A stretch of DNA of 64,000 nt from Plotosus lineatus (GCA_024760905.1 CM045746.1:11692966-11756965); one strand, 5' to 3'; numbered from the stretch's first letter, positions 10,630 through 22,279 are shown. Translations and numbers: made by a program. The notes: generated by a model from the letters alone, not told the origin.

Positions 10630-11575
10630 ACCAGGAGGTTGATTGGACACTGGGAACAGTAATAGTTATTGGACACTGGGAACACTAAACAGTGATTTGA
10701 TATAGGGAACGATAGTAATTAATGATGGGACATTAGGAATAATTCTAATTTATAATCAGACATTGGGAATAATGTTAGTTTGGACACTGGCAGGGGCAGT
10801 GGTGGTCTAGTGGTATAGAGGATTGGATTGCTGATCCAAAGGTTGGGGGTTCAAGTCCTCACAAGGTTGTCAAACCCCCCCCCCCCCCCCCCCCGGTGCA
10901 GCTAACTGGTTATCAAAGGCGGGCTATGGCTCTCACTTTCTATGGTGACAGGTACATGTTAAAAAAAAAAAACCTTGCTGACCTTCGTAAAAAGGGTAGG
11001 CTGCAAAGCCGTCAGGGTGTTTCTGTCCCTTGCTCAAGGGTTGTGTGAGGAAGGGCATCTGACGTAAAAGCCTATGTGAATCATTTGCTGTGGCGACTCC
11101 TGAAAAAAGGGAAAAGCCGAAAGGAAATCGGTGTTTGGACATTGGCAGTAATGATATTTAATAATTGGGCTTTGGGAACAATGGGGATTTGACTTTGAGA
11201 ATAATGGTAGTTAATGATCAGATATTGTTTACAACTGTAATTAGTGATTGGACATTGGAAATAATGGTACTGAATGACTGGACATTGGGAACGATGGCAA
11301 TTGATGATTGGACATTGGGAACGATGGTGATCAGTGATTGAATGAAGAATACAATGGCAATTAGTATTTGGACATTGGGACTAAGGGTGAACCGTGTTTG
11401 GACATCGAGAACAATGCTAATTAATGATTAGTAATGTTCGGGCATTGAGAATGATGGTAATTTCTGATCTAAATTGGGAACGATGGCATTTAATACCCGA
11501 TAATGGGAACAATAGTAATTAATGATCGGACACTGGGAGTCATGACACTAAGTGATTAGATGTTGGTGATATGGA
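10630..11575. repeat. 30-bp degenerate minisatellite, right part
   Basis: Same 30-bp unit as at 6180-7060 (GATTGGACATTGGGAACGAT and variants). The higher-order marker TGAAGAATACAATGGCAATT occurs at 11343, showing that both parts are one array that was split by LINE and SINE insertions. Confidence 0.85.
10793..11133 (+). repeat. SINE-A with RTE tail
   Basis: Complete copy: head GGGGCAGTGGTGGTCTAGTGG, B box GGTTCAAGTCC, a poly-C run (10877-10894), body, GGAAGGGCATCTGACGTAAA and the terminus CTGTGGCGACTCCTGAAAAA...GCCGAAAGG. Direct repeats TTTGGACACTGGCA (10779-10792) and TTTGGACATTGGCA (11134-11147) are a 14-bp target duplication with one mismatch. Confidence 0.92.
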
Positions 11576-12411
11576 TGATCTTCTCCTTTCTTTATTATGA
11601 TCAAATGTTGATAGGTCTTTAGCAAGTTTCTGTTAGGTCCTTGAATAATAGCTCACATCATGGTCTACAGACACTGATCTAGAAACCCGGTGCATCAATC
11701 AGCATTCCCTGTGACAGTTTATTTTAAATATTCCTTCTGACAATTTTAGAGACGTAGTGGATTTTAGCAGTGCTACCAGTGGCAGTGTTATTACATTGTC
11801 CACAAGACACAAGGAGTCCTACATGTCATAGCTGGCAACATCAATCAATCCGGTAATAATGCATTCATAGAAGCAATCCAAGCACCTTTTGTGTCTCACA
11901 GCATTTCAGTATGATTATTGAGATTGATTGATAAACTAGATGATAATGATTTTCAAGAGACAGAGTGTGTAAATTCAGATATGACAGAGGGGAACTGAGT
12001 GGAAACAAACTGTTTTGTGATAGAACTGAAATACGAAAGATGAAATGCTGAGTTTCTTATGAGGGGATCTGTATAAGTATAGTTTCTGCTATACTATCCT
12101 ATAACCGAGAGCATGCAGGACCTTCTCCAGGTATTCATTAAGAGAGGTAAATTAAGGAGGTGTGAAGTCCCCCTGAGAAACAAGTGAGCACCTGTCCAAA
12201 TGGTGAGTATGTAGATTAATGAACCATGTGTGAGCTGAGTGCTATTTTTAAACAGCATCGATCTGTGATGTGCTGAAAAGTTGGAAAAGTCCACTGCAAG
12301 CAGTCCTGTATTCGTACTCAAAAGTGCAGAAGATTAATTCTGCACACACACACACACACATCTTATACCTGTCGTCAGGACTTCTGAATCACATGGTAAT
12401 TTACACTATTC
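11576..12411. other. Intergenic, no gene recognised
   Basis: No exon or known repeat recognised; ends with a short (CA)n run at 12342-12360. Confidence 0.3.
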
Positions 12412-12632
12412 TGATTCATTCATTCATTTTCTGAACCATTTAATCCCAATTAGCGTCACAGGGAGGCTGGCACCCATCTCGGCTGATTCCGGGGTACACC
12501 CTGGATAGCTCGCGAGGCCATCACAGGGCCAACACTGGCAAACGCCACACAGAAACAGCCAGGCTGTTAATCGAACCTAGGCCTTCTTGTGATGAGGCAG
12601 ACATGCTATTACATTACACAACCGTGCACCTC
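12412..12632 (-). repeat. SINE-B, core deleted
   Basis: Tail (TTTAATCCCAATTAGCGTCA), the GGCCATCACAGGGCCAACAC segment, then directly CCACACAGAAACAGCCAGG and the head; the middle of the core is missing. Confidence 0.8.
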
Positions 12633-13199
12633 ACTATTCTGATTTTTAAAATAAAATGTAAATATGATTATAAAGATGATAGCTTGTGTATTATTTGAAC
12701 AAGAACAATAAAGTTGTATCAGTTATTTCTAGTTTAAGGTGCAGTTAGAGTCCCCTATTGGTTGCAAACAGAATTGCAACAGCTGTGCAGATTGGATCCT
12801 CACTGCTGAAAGGGTGATGCAGCAGTGCTTTTTAGTCTCTCTCTCTCTCTGTCCCCTTCACTATAACAAATCGGCTCCCAAATGTTCTAGCAAACTTTCA
12901 TGCTCATCGCACCATCAACTCTGTTATTTCGCACATCATAACTTTTAATTGCATGACAAAGTTCAGTTTCCTTTATACACATGTCTGTACGGTACATGTG
13001 TGTTTTGGGCATGATCATGGGCATTAAGGAGACTCTACTTCCATTCTACAGTATTTGGAAAACCAGAAAGTTAGTTTGCCGCCATTTTCGTTCAACTTTG
13101 AGGGTTTTCTGTTTCAGTGTGCATGTTTCATCATTATACGGGGGGGGGGCTAATTTTTTTTCTCTCTGATCAGTTTCTTTTAAGAGGAGCTACATTATC
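12633..13199. other. Intergenic, no gene recognised
   Basis: No exon or repeat recognised. Confidence 0.3.
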
Positions 13200-14011
13200 T
13201 AGCATATGGGGTAAAGGTAAATTTGGCTCAAAGCACTCTGTGGCTTGATCGAGTTCTGCGGGGTCTAATGGTGATCCAATCCTAGTTGATAATTCTGGAA
13301 GATTGTTAATGAATCTCGGTGAAGTCGATGATATAAAAGTTGCTTAATGCGATAACGTGGCGACGTGTAAATATTAGTACGAGGAGGCAATGAAAGCGAG
13401 ATAAGACATTGATCTGAAATAGTTTTTGACTGTGGGACTGCGACTAAATTTTCAATATTTAATCCAGAGGTTACATAGTATTAAATCAAGAGTGTGGCCA
13501 GTTTTGTGAGTTGGTCCTATTAAATTCTGATTTACCTCAACTGGATCTGGGATTGATACGAATGCTGTTCTTAAAAAGTCCTCTGGGTTATTGACATGAA
13601 CACTGAAGTCACCAATAATTAGAGCTTCATCTAAAGCAGGGGTGTCAAACTCGTGCCACAAAGGGCCATGTGGCTGCAGGTTTTTGTTTCAACCAAGCAG
13701 CAGCACACCTGACTTGGCTCATTTAATCAAGTGATTTAAGTCTTCACGCAGTTGATTGGTCGATCTGTATGCTCTGTACAGAGGCTAACCAATCAACTGC
13801 CTTAAGACTCAAATCACTTGATTAAATGAGCCAAGTCAGGTGTGCTGCTGCTTGGTTGAAACAAAAACCTGAAGCCACATGGCCCTGAGTTTGACACCCC
13901 TGATCTAAAGAAACAACCAAGTTTGAAACGAAATCAGCAAATTTACATAGGAATTCTGAGTGTGGTCCTGATGGTCTGAAAATAATGATTAAAGGAATCC
14001 GATGTGTGTTT

Positions 14012-14042
<31 letters not shown>

Positions 14043-14440
14043 TATGTGTAATGTTAGTGTATAGAATTTCAAACGTGTTAAATTCATGTGTGGATTTTTG
14101 TACAAGGCTGAGATTATCAGTATAAATAACTGCACTGCCTCCTCCTCTGCCAGTTTAATGAGGTTGGTGTATATAACTGTAACCGGGAAGACTCACTTCA
14201 TTTAATGCTACATATTCATTGGGTTGAATCCATGTTTCTGTTAAACACATTAGATCCATAATGATTTTATTAACAATTAACCACTTTAGATGCAAGAGAT
14301 CTAACATTTAATAACCCTATCTTTAGATCAAAAGTGCAAGTTGTAGATTTGGTATAATTTAAATTTATGTTAAGATTATTAAAACAAACTCTGAGTTTTT
14401 ACATTTTTGTTTAGTTTAGGAAACAGACACAGTCTCTGTA
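13200..14440 (-). mobile_element. L2-like LINE, endonuclease domain fragment
   Basis: Minus-strand translation, across frames, gives an AP-endonuclease domain: IGLLNVRSLASKVVN (about 14310), DLMCLTETWIQPNEY (about 14230), GRGGGSAVIYTDN (about 14140), ALIIGDFSVHVNNPEDF (13620-13560), GPTHKTGHTLDLIL (about 13500) and a following SDQ motif in place of SDH. Known for LINEs: the E in LTETW and the D in GDF are catalytic. Interrupted by a foldback hAT element (13637-13902) exactly inside the frame and by an A-run (T-run at 14008-14035). Several stops; inactive. Confidence 0.8.
13637..13902. mobile_element. Foldback hAT MITE with 8-bp target duplication
   Basis: A 266-bp element that is nearly palindromic: CAGGGGTGTCAAACTC at the left, GAGTTTGACACCCCTG at the right, with long inner inverted repeats (CAACCAAGCAGCAGCACACC against its complement). 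Perfect 8-bp duplication ATCTAAAG at 13629-13636 and 13903-13910 marks it as hAT type. It was inserted into the LINE endonuclease frame. Confidence 0.93.
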
Positions 14441-14935
14441 GCATTGAACTTGACCTTGAGTGACGACTCTGCACAGCTAGCAGACACTCGGATTAGCCTG
14501 TTTGTCTGTTCTCTGACCTTGGTTCTGGAAAGTCACTGACTGATTAGTCCTGTTCTTGGAATATATGCTATGCTGCAAGAAATGAGAGCAGCATCTTCCC
14601 AAGTGGGATGGATGCCACCTCACCTTATCAGGCCAGGTTTACCCTCGAAAGTGCGGCAATTATCTATAAATCTGACTTCGTTTTCAGAGCACCAGCAATT
14701 CAGCCACCATTATTTTTATGGTTTCACCCAAATGAGGATGGGGTTCCCTTTTGGATCTGGTTCCTCTCAAGGTTTCTTCCTCGCAACTGAAATAGACAAT
14801 GTTTAAATTCCTTCATACTTTGTAAGGCCCTACTTTCACTGGTTTACTGTGTAAAGCTGCTTTGTGACAATATCAATTGTAAAAAGTCCTATACAAATAA
14901 AACTGAAGTGAATTGAATTGACGTATACTACAATT
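14441..14935 (+). mobile_element. L2-like LINE 3' end, opposite orientation
   Basis: Plus-strand 3' UTR of a fish L2-type LINE: GGTTCCTCTCAAGGTTTCTT, GTAAAGCTGCTTTGTGACAA and a terminus of short repeats (AAGTGAATTGAATTGA). It points the opposite way to the endonuclease fragment on its left, as in a twin-primed (5'-inverted) insertion. Confidence 0.72.
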
Positions 14936-15474
14936 GAAACTGTGTTTGTGTGTGTGTGTGTGTGGAGAGAGTAGTTGTAACCTTTTCCCGCTCTGTATGA
15001 CCTCCAATCTGCAGTTCTTGCGAGCGTACACACACAAAATTGGCAAACGGGAAGAGAGGATTTCCTCTGTTTAAACATGCTGCGTGAGTGTGTGCCTCCG
15101 TGTGGAAGTGCTAGTAAGAAAGAAAGAAGGGTTAAAACAATAGTAAAGTGAGAGAAAAGGATTTTAGTGACGTCATATAAAGATGCGAGTGGCAAAATAT
15201 TACCAGATCAAATAAGTGCTATCAGCTCATACCTGTAAATAAAAAGGTTATAGGGTTTTGCTTTCACTTTAACAACTCATATGAACAGATAGACATTTGA
15301 AATGTTTTCATATTTAATTTTTCCTATAATTCACTTATTTCCCCAAACTCTTTGTTTCATTTTCACCTGATTTTCTTCATGGAATTTTTTTTTTTTTTTT
15401 TTTTTTTTTTTTCAGAATGTTCATTTTTCCATCCACATGATTCATACTTTTATAGATATATCCAATAATACCGC

Positions 15475-15712
15475 CAGTGCAGCTAAAAGGCCTGCAATCT
15501 CTCACTGTCTGTGGTGAGAGGTTCATGTAAAAGAACCACTGTTGACTTTCATCAATACTGTAGTAGCTGCATGGCCGTCAACATGTTTCTGCCCTGCGAT
15601 GGCCTGGAGATCTATCCCGGTTGACTCTGCCCACGCCCAGAGTTGGCTGAGATGGGTGCTAGCTTCCCCACGACCCTAATTAGGATTAAGCGGTGCAGAA
15701 AATGAATATTGT
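15475..15712 (+). repeat. SINE-A/B hybrid, 5' truncated
   Basis: Begins in the SINE-A body (CCAGTGCAGCTAA), keeps GGTGAGAGGTTCATGTAAAA, and passes at ATGTTTCTGCCCTGCGATGG into the SINE-B tail. tRNA head absent. Confidence 0.8.
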
Positions 15713-15739
15713 ACAATTCCCTTTTAATATATTTAACTA

Positions 15740-16073
15740 TTGCGGAATTATATTAGGACTGTAGGGAGACTGGAGCCTATCTCAGCCAACTCTGAACAAA
15801 GGTAGGGTACACCCCAGACAGTTTGCCAGTCCTTCGCAGGGCCAACATGCACATCTACTCTCACTCACCCAGAGAGATAACAGCCAAATAACTGAATTCA
15901 AGTCTTTGGACTGTGACCCCCATTGAGAAAAATACCCAGAAGAAACTAATGCAAGCACAGGAAGAACATCCAAACTGTACACAGGAACACCCTCACCAAG
16001 CTCAGGACTTGAACCCAGGACGTTCTTTCTGTAATGCAGACATGCTTACCACTACACTACTGTGACTCCCAAA
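15740..16073 (-). repeat. SINE-B, diverged full-length
   Basis: Reverse copy with tail, the CCTTCGCAGGGCCAACATGC segment, core (TCTTTGGACTGTGACC) and head ending ACCACTACACTACTGTGA. Strongly mutated, so probably old. Confidence 0.75.
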
Positions 16074-16159
16074 CACACTTTGAGAATTGACTGATGACAT
16101 TTGTGCCACATAAACAATTTTTGCCCTAAAATTTATATTTTTTTCATGTGATTTTTGCA

Positions 16160-16333
16160 CACAGTAAATTTACATTTATGGCATTAGGCAGAAAACCATC
16201 CGGAGTGACTTACTGTACGTTTATTTATTTTTTTACTCATACAACTGAGTAATTCGGGCCTTGCTCAAGAGCCGAACAGTGATGTTTAGTTCACACACCC
16301 AGATCCTTAACCACTGAGCCACCACTGCCCTGG
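16160..16333 (-). repeat. SINE-C
   Basis: Reads TTTACATTTATGGCATTAGG, GGCCTTGCTCAAGAGCCGAA and CCACTGAGCCACCACTGCC; a nearly complete reverse copy of the tRNA-derived SINE-C. Confidence 0.75.
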
Positions 16334-16369
16334 TTCATGTCTTTTTATATCTGATTGGGTTTGATTATC

Positions 16370-16735
16370 AGAATCAGACTCCGAATACTTTATTCATCCT
16401 GGAGGAAATTGTTTTCACACATGATGATCTTCACCAGGAAAGTTATGTTTTCCCTTTTGTTTTTTAGCAGGATTGCACCAAAAAATTATGTGCAGATTTT
16501 CATGAAATTTCTACCGGAGGTTTTCGATAAGAAAGTCTCCATTTTGATATATATATATTTTTCTTTTTTTGGTGATCTGGTTCAAATTCTGGATCCAGTA
16601 ATTTTTTTAAAGGATTATTTAACATTGTGAGATTGGACAATTTTTTTTCTGGAAGTGGGACATTACAGAAGGCCCAGCAGAGGGTGCTGTTAATTTTTCC
16701 ATCTTGGTGGGGGTTTGCACTATATGCTCTTGTTT
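16370..16735 (+). repeat. Dispersed repeat of unknown class (U1)
   Basis: Contains TTTCATGAAATTTCTACCGG, GATCTGGTTCAAATTCTGGA and AAAGGATTATTTAACATTGTG. I recognise this as a dispersed fish repeat but not its class. A reverse relative lies at 25560-25745. Confidence 0.45.
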
Positions 16736-16789
16736 ATTTATACGTATATGTAATTGTTAGTTTACTTAATGGCCATCCTTCATTTATAA

Positions 16790-17185
16790 ATACTTAGCTG
16801 ACAGGGTCACGGGGAAAGCTGGAGCCAATCCCATCTGACTTTGGGCAAGAGGTGGGGTACAATCTGAACAGGTCACTGCCCAAATGCACTTTGAAAGAGT
16901 AAATTCGACTGTGCAGTCTGTTGCAAAACTACCATAGACACAAACAACCATTTACACACACAATTATAGCGAGAGGCAGTTTAGAGTGGCCAGCGGACCA
17001 TACCGATGTGTATGCCTTTGGATTGTAGATATCTTTGTCTTTGGAAACTGGAGCACCCAGAGGAAACACAGGCAAACATATGTAAACTCTACAAAAAGGC
17101 AACAGCTGACTGCCATGATTTAAAACCGGAACCTTCTTGCTGAAAGATGATAATGATAGCCAGTGAGCCATTATGTCGTCTCATT
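16790..17185 (-). repeat. SINE-B, highly diverged
   Basis: Recognisable by GGGTCACGGGGAAAGCTGGA, GCACCCAGAGGAAACACAGG and a head-like end at 17165-17185; many indels. Confidence 0.6.
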
Positions 17186-17759
17186 TTTTAAATATACAAT
17201 TTTAAAATATATATTAGCAGAGCTCTGGAGAGGATCACCATAGTCATGGGACGTGTCCTGTCTGGTGTCTGAGTGTGCCCACTAAAAAAACCCTAATAAG
17301 GTTGCCATATCACTGAGTTACAAGATGATAGGCAGCAATAGAAAACAGATTTATTGCTAATAACAACACTTAAACCATAAAAAATAGAGGCTCATACGCC
17401 ACTGCTCAGACTCGCACAGAATAAAAAACATACAATCTTACTCAGGTAGGCACACAAACTTGTAGATAAATAAATGTTCATAAAGCAAATACTGAAATCA
17501 GAAGCATGACAGAACATGAACTTGTTAAACGGACAATTAAACTAAGAAGATAGGTAATACAATTGAAAATGAAAATCATAAAGGTAGTACAAAGTGAACC
17601 TATCAAAAGAACTCTATCAGGAATTCTGCTTTTAGGTAGCGCATAAATCTATATATTAGATATCATCATGTGAGGTGTTTATTTAAGTCTATCCATTACA
17701 CTTTCACATTTTCCCATGTTGTCAGAGAGTGTTCACAGTAGGAAAAGCCTGATCATGTG
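17186..17759. other. Intergenic, no gene recognised
   Basis: No exon or repeat recognised. Confidence 0.3.
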
Positions 17760-18035
17760 AAACATACTGGTACTAAGGCAGTAGATTGTCGAGTAGTGTA
17801 GTCCTGTACATGTTCTCCAGGGATTCATATGGGTTCTCTGGTTTCCTCCAAGAAATAAGAACTTACTTTTAGAAATGGGCAGTTGGTTTAAATAGATGTA
17901 CAGTACATGTTTATGTGTGTTTGTGCGTCATGCATGCATGTGCTCAGACCATCTGGGCTTCATATCTTCGGATTCCCAAGATCCACTACAACCCCAAAGA
18001 GGATCAAGTGTTTACTGGAGATGACCGAATGAAGG
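17760..18035 (+). repeat. Possible SINE-B, very diverged
   Basis: Faint core similarity (GTACATGTTCTCCAGGGATT, GGTTCTCTGGTTTCCTCCAA) and a tail ending near GACCGAATGAAGGAA. Confidence 0.4.
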
Positions 18036-18517
18036 AATTAAATAAATGAAAAAAGTGCGATGTGTTTTTTTTACTTATAGAGTACAAAGTCCAACACACA
18101 TCCAATAAATCCATTGTGTGAAGGCCTGTGGTTTCTACAAAAAAGAGTTTATTATAATCAACTCAAATTAGCCTAACACAAAGCAGGTGAAAAAGGGAAA
18201 TTAGTGGATTGCAAACAAAACCGCTCGTTACACATGGATAAGAAATCACAGTCAAAAGCAAAATAACAGAGGAAGACATCATAAGAAAGACAAGGTGTTG
18301 TAAGGAATTCAGTTTAATCCAATTTAATCCAGATACATCCACTAATGTTGGAGGAGAGCAGAACTGTTGCTTACTCTGCCAACCCACAAAACCACCACTG
18401 TGTGAGTCAGGAACTGCTGTCCCTCTGAGTCCTGAGTCTCTGGCTGTATGAGATATGCTTCCTTTCCAAAGTGGAGTGGAAGTGCATTTACGGTTTGTGT
18501 CTACATGCGTATGCGTA

Positions 18518-18554
<37 letters not shown>

Positions 18555-18782
18555 GCGCACGATTATTTGAACTCTGTCCAACAGTGATCTCAGGAGAGAT
18601 AAAAGTTCCTGCAAATCATTATACGCTTCTTATCTGAATGTTACACAACAGAACAATGATATTTCTTATTCATCTAATTCCTATTTTAATATGCAGCACA
18701 GGAGACCAGTACAGTATAACTATGGTTTCATGGAAAAACAAGTTCTCCAATCTTAATGGTACTTCCAAATAAGGTGTGTGTG

Positions 18783-18827
<45 letters not shown>

Positions 18828-19070
18828 TTTTTGTTTTATTTATTTATTTTCCACTTTTTTCTCTATCACCTGTGACGAAGGTATGGACTACTCCAGATAA
18901 GATAGGACCCAAGGGACTGCAACTACAGTAGCTCTGAGAGTGGGAATATTTCACAACTAAGGTGTCCAATCCTGGCTGAAAGGAAGTGGCCCCTTTGAAA
19001 CAGGAAGAGGAAATGAAGAGTGTTTGTGAACGGAGGTAGATTGGATTGTGACAACTTTAAAAGAGCTTTT

Positions 19071-19101
<31 letters not shown>

Positions 19102-19570
19102 CCCCCCTTTAACTACCTGCCTCATAGCTCATAGCGAATATAATTAAAACCTCCAGAGAATAAGAAACTTTATTCTGTAAAATTACTTCACACTTTCCCC
19201 ACAACATTCCCATTTAAACCAAAATATCTTTGGTTTAAAAATTAAAAGCAATGTCCACAATATTCCAGGTAAATCACATCCCAATAAGACTGAGGAATGA
19301 GTCAAAATCCTGTACAGTACTGTGCATGTTAACCTTGGACTCAATGACATCATCACTGAGACTCAGCTGTCAAATAACTGCCCATAAAATCAATAAAACA
19401 GAAGCTATCAGTCTCAGATTTTTCTCACGGAAAAAAATTAATCTCACTATTCCAATGAAATGAACTTTAACAAGTCCTGTCTTCTGCTTTGCACTGGGTT
19501 TACACTGGAGCAGTGTCTACAATCTCCACAATTTGAGAGAATCTTGATGAGTGTCTAGGCTCATGGGATT
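18036..19570. other. Intergenic with microsatellites
   Basis: No exon recognised. Holds (TG)n at 18518-18540 and 18787-18826 and (CT)n at 19075-19100. Confidence 0.4.
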
Positions 19571-19674
19571 GAATCGTGACGATTTCGAAGGAACTTGGTG
19601 GAATCGTGATGATCTTGAGGGATTTTGGTGGAATCGCAATGATCTTGAGGGAACTTGGTGGATTCGGCATGATC
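19571..19674. repeat. 30-bp tandem repeat, about 3.5 copies
   Basis: Units begin GAATCGTGACGATTTCGAAG, GAATCGTGATGATCTTGAGG, GAATCGCAATGATCTTGAGG and a partial GATTCGGCATGATC, each ending GG(A/G)A(A/T)(C/T)TTGGTG-like. Related motifs (AATCGTGG) continue nearby. Sequence is unrelated to the larger 30-bp array at 6-11 kb. Confidence 0.85.
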
Positions 19675-20084
19675 ACACCAATTGAGGCAAAATTTCTGAC
19701 CTTCAGACATGTTGCCATGATTATCATGCTGTATTACAATTTAACACCAATCGTGGTACAACATGGAAACCACAAAAGAGTGCAGTAGAGCTTGGCAGAT
19801 CTTACCAGACGTTAACAGAGCATTACTCACAACAGCACCACTGTACGGGATCTTGATGAACTTGGTAACACGATTCTTTCACATTTCATCTCCAGGATGC
19901 ACGCTGCCTTCTTTTTTTTTTTACCCCAATCATGCATCAAGCATGTTCATAAATCGTGGAGCTCCCCGCTTTTTAAATCACGGAGATTGCGAACATCGTG
20001 ACATAGTGGAAACCCAGAATATAATATAATATCTGACAAAAACACAGTTTTCCTCCAAAGTTGTAGGACAGCTTTTAAACCCCA
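19675..20084. other. Intergenic, no gene recognised
   Basis: No exon or repeat recognised. Confidence 0.3.
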
Positions 20085-20318
20085 AGCACTCTCAAAGGCC
20101 AGCAATGTTTCTCACTGTGTATGGTGAGAGGTTCATGTAAAAGAACCATTGCTGACTCTTGACAAGAGTAGGCTGCATAGCCATCAGCATGTTTCTGCCC
20201 TGCAATGGTCTGGCGAGCTGTCCAGGGTGTACTCTGCTTTCTCTTAGAGTCAGCTGAGATGGGCACCAGCCTCCCTGAAACACTAATTAGGATTAAGTGG
20301 TTCAGAAAATTAATGAAT
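20085..20318 (+). repeat. SINE-A/B hybrid, 5' truncated
   Basis: SINE-A body (GGTGAGAGGTTCATGTAAAA) joined at CATGTTTCTGCCCTGCAATG to the SINE-B tail ending in AATTAATGAATGAATT. Confidence 0.82.
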
Positions 20319-20334
20319 GAATTAAATCACAACA

Positions 20335-20637
20335 CATCAGGAACATGATGCATTAGTTAGCACATCCACCTGAAAGCAAGAATCTCCTTTTTCTATGTGG
20401 AGCTTGAATTTTCTTCCCGGACTTGCAGGGTTTCCTCAGGGTTCTCCGGTTTCCTTCCACAGTCCAAAGACATGTACATTAGGCTATGTGTGAGTGTGAA
20501 TGGTTGTCTGTGTAGATGTTAGCCTTGTGATGGACTGATGAGCTGTACAGGATATACCCAGTGTGGGCTAAGATAGGCTCCGGCCTCCATGTGGCCCTGA
20601 CATGATTAAACAGCTCAGCTAATGTGTGAGTGAGTGA
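20335..20637 (+). repeat. SINE-B
   Basis: Head (TTAGTTAGCACATCCACC), core (CCACAGTCCAAAGACATGTA) and tail (GATGGACTGATGAGCTGTAC); the terminal GAAAATGA is replaced by GAGTGAGTGA. Confidence 0.75.
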
Positions 20638-20986
20638 AAACTAGTTTGCAAGATTTTTAAAATGTTGCAATCCATTTATACCCACACCATGTTAGTTTTA
20701 AAACACCTTCTTTTGATTATTGAAAGGCTATTTAATAAATATGGAGTTATACCTTGGACATTTGTCGGATATCACCATGACTTTTTAGCAACTGGTTTTG
20801 GGTAAAAATCATGATGCATGGTTCATTCTCTTGAATAGATTATTCATAACATTTTATCATCAATCATCAACGTATAATTTTACTTCAAGACTAATTTCAT
20901 ATGAGAAAAAAATATGTACATTTTGCCATGCCCCCTCACAACAGGGATAAAGGCAGATTGCAGATAGTTCCAAAGTACAACCCCAT
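20638..20986. other. Intergenic, no gene recognised
   Basis: AT-rich; no exon or repeat recognised. Confidence 0.3.
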
Positions 20987-20996
20987 ATTGCTGTCC

Positions 20997-21445
20997 AAAA
21001 ACGGTGTTGAGGCCAGCGATGTTGTATGGTTTAGAAACAGTGGGGCTGAGGAAAAGACAGGAGGCAGAGCTGGAGGTTGCAGAGATGAAAATGTTGAGGT
21101 TCTCTCTGTGAGTAACGAGGATGGATCGGATCAGGAATGAGCACATCAGAGGGACAGCGCATGTAAGACATTTTGGAGACAAAGTCAGAGAGGCTAGATT
21201 GAGATGGTTTGGACATGTACAGAGGAGGGATAGTGAGTATATTGGTAGTAGGATGCTGAGGTTGGAACTACCAGGCAGAAGGTCTCGAGGAAGACCAAAG
21301 AGAAGATTTATGGATGTGGTGAAGGAGGACATGAAGGTAATTGGAGTAAGAGTAGAAGATGCAGAGGATAGGGTGAGATGGAGGCAGATGGTTTGCTGTG
21401 ACGATCCCTGAAGGGAGCAGCTGAAAGGAAAAGAAGAAGAAGAAG
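20997..21445 (+). mobile_element. RTE-type LINE, 5'-truncated stub with target duplication
   Basis: The last 449 bp of the RTE LINE, coding for the conserved C-terminal end of its protein (MDRIRNEHIRGTAHV, RLRWFGHVQRRD, GRPKRRFMDVVKEDM from 21121) with one frame change upstream of 21121. It ends in GAAAAGAAGAAGAAGAAG and is flanked by the perfect 10-bp duplication ATTGCTGTCC (20987-20996 and 21446-21455). This proves retroposition with 5' truncation and fixes the true 3' end of the LINE. Confidence 0.93.
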
Positions 21446-21734
21446 ATTGCTGTCCCAAAAAAACAAAAACAAAAAAAACAGGCAGCGTTCAATCAATCTG
21501 GCAGAAAGTACCGGTAAACGGTCATCAAAAAAAAAAAAAGGCAGGTGAAAGCCAGACCATTGAGAGCAAACGCACAAAACAAAGGTGCCCTGCACCAATA
21601 AAGAGGCACAAGCTCAATACCTCACACTGATCATGTGCATGCTGGGAAGTGTAGTGTGAGTTCTAAGAGTGCCTTGACGAAGGTTTTTCCTTCTAGTGAA
21701 TTTATTTCATTTAATGTATATTCCGTAATCGAAT

Positions 21735-22060
21735 GAGAGATTTCCTTTCAGCCCTTTATCAGGGGTCACCACAGCGAATGATTCAGCATAGCTTTTACGT
21801 CGGATGCCCCTCCTGACACAATCCTTTTTTAGCAAGGGACAGAAACACGCTGACGGCTTTGCAGCCTACTCTTGTCGAGAGTCAGCAATGGTTCTTTTAC
21901 ATGAACCTCTCACCATAGACAGTGAGCGACATGGCCGGCCTTTGATAACCCAGTTAGCTGCACTGGGGGGGACAGTGACAACCTTGTGGAGAGTGGGACT
22001 CGAACCTCCAAACTTAGGATCAGCGATCCAGCTCCCTATACCACTAGACCACCACTGCCC
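21735..22060 (-). repeat. SINE-A with RTE tail
   Basis: Complete reverse copy: tail (CAGGGGTCACCACAGCGAAT), GTCGGATGCCCCTCCTGAC, body and head (CCACTAGACCACCACTGCCC). Flanks ATATTCCGTAATCGAAT (21718-21734) and ATATTCCTTAATTGAAT (22061-22077) are a 17-bp target duplication with two mismatches. Confidence 0.93.
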
Positions 22061-22279
22061 ATATTCCTTAATTGAATATATTTTTTATTAAAAGTTCACA
22101 TTATTCTAGAAATCCTTGCCACAGAATAATAAATTTGTATAAAAACTCGTCTTTGTTTAGATTAATGAATACGTCTTATGGCATTGAACAAAATACTATA
22201 CTTTCATTCTGTATAATTTTATCTCTTCAACTTTTAGGAATGCACTCTACCTTATTATCCTTCATGACTTTTAGGACTG

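Noticed and set aside
6180..11575. CRISPR-like spaced repeats
   Set aside because: The repeats are contiguous and degenerate with no spacers, in an animal genome; this is a minisatellite.
12094..12321. 75-codon minus-strand frame
   Set aside because: No domain, no splice context and no similarity recognised; expected by chance at this length.
13452..13661. Small gene with GDFSVHVNN motif
   Set aside because: It is the endonuclease fragment of an L2-like LINE, cut short by the foldback hAT element.
18455..18637. Open frames through (TG)n, (CA)n, (TA)n and (GA)n runs, for example here and at 41091-41374, 44141-44395, 46443-46743, 53458-53906 and 54568-54871
   Set aside because: Low-complexity translation of microsatellites ([18 protein letters not shown]); no protein domain.
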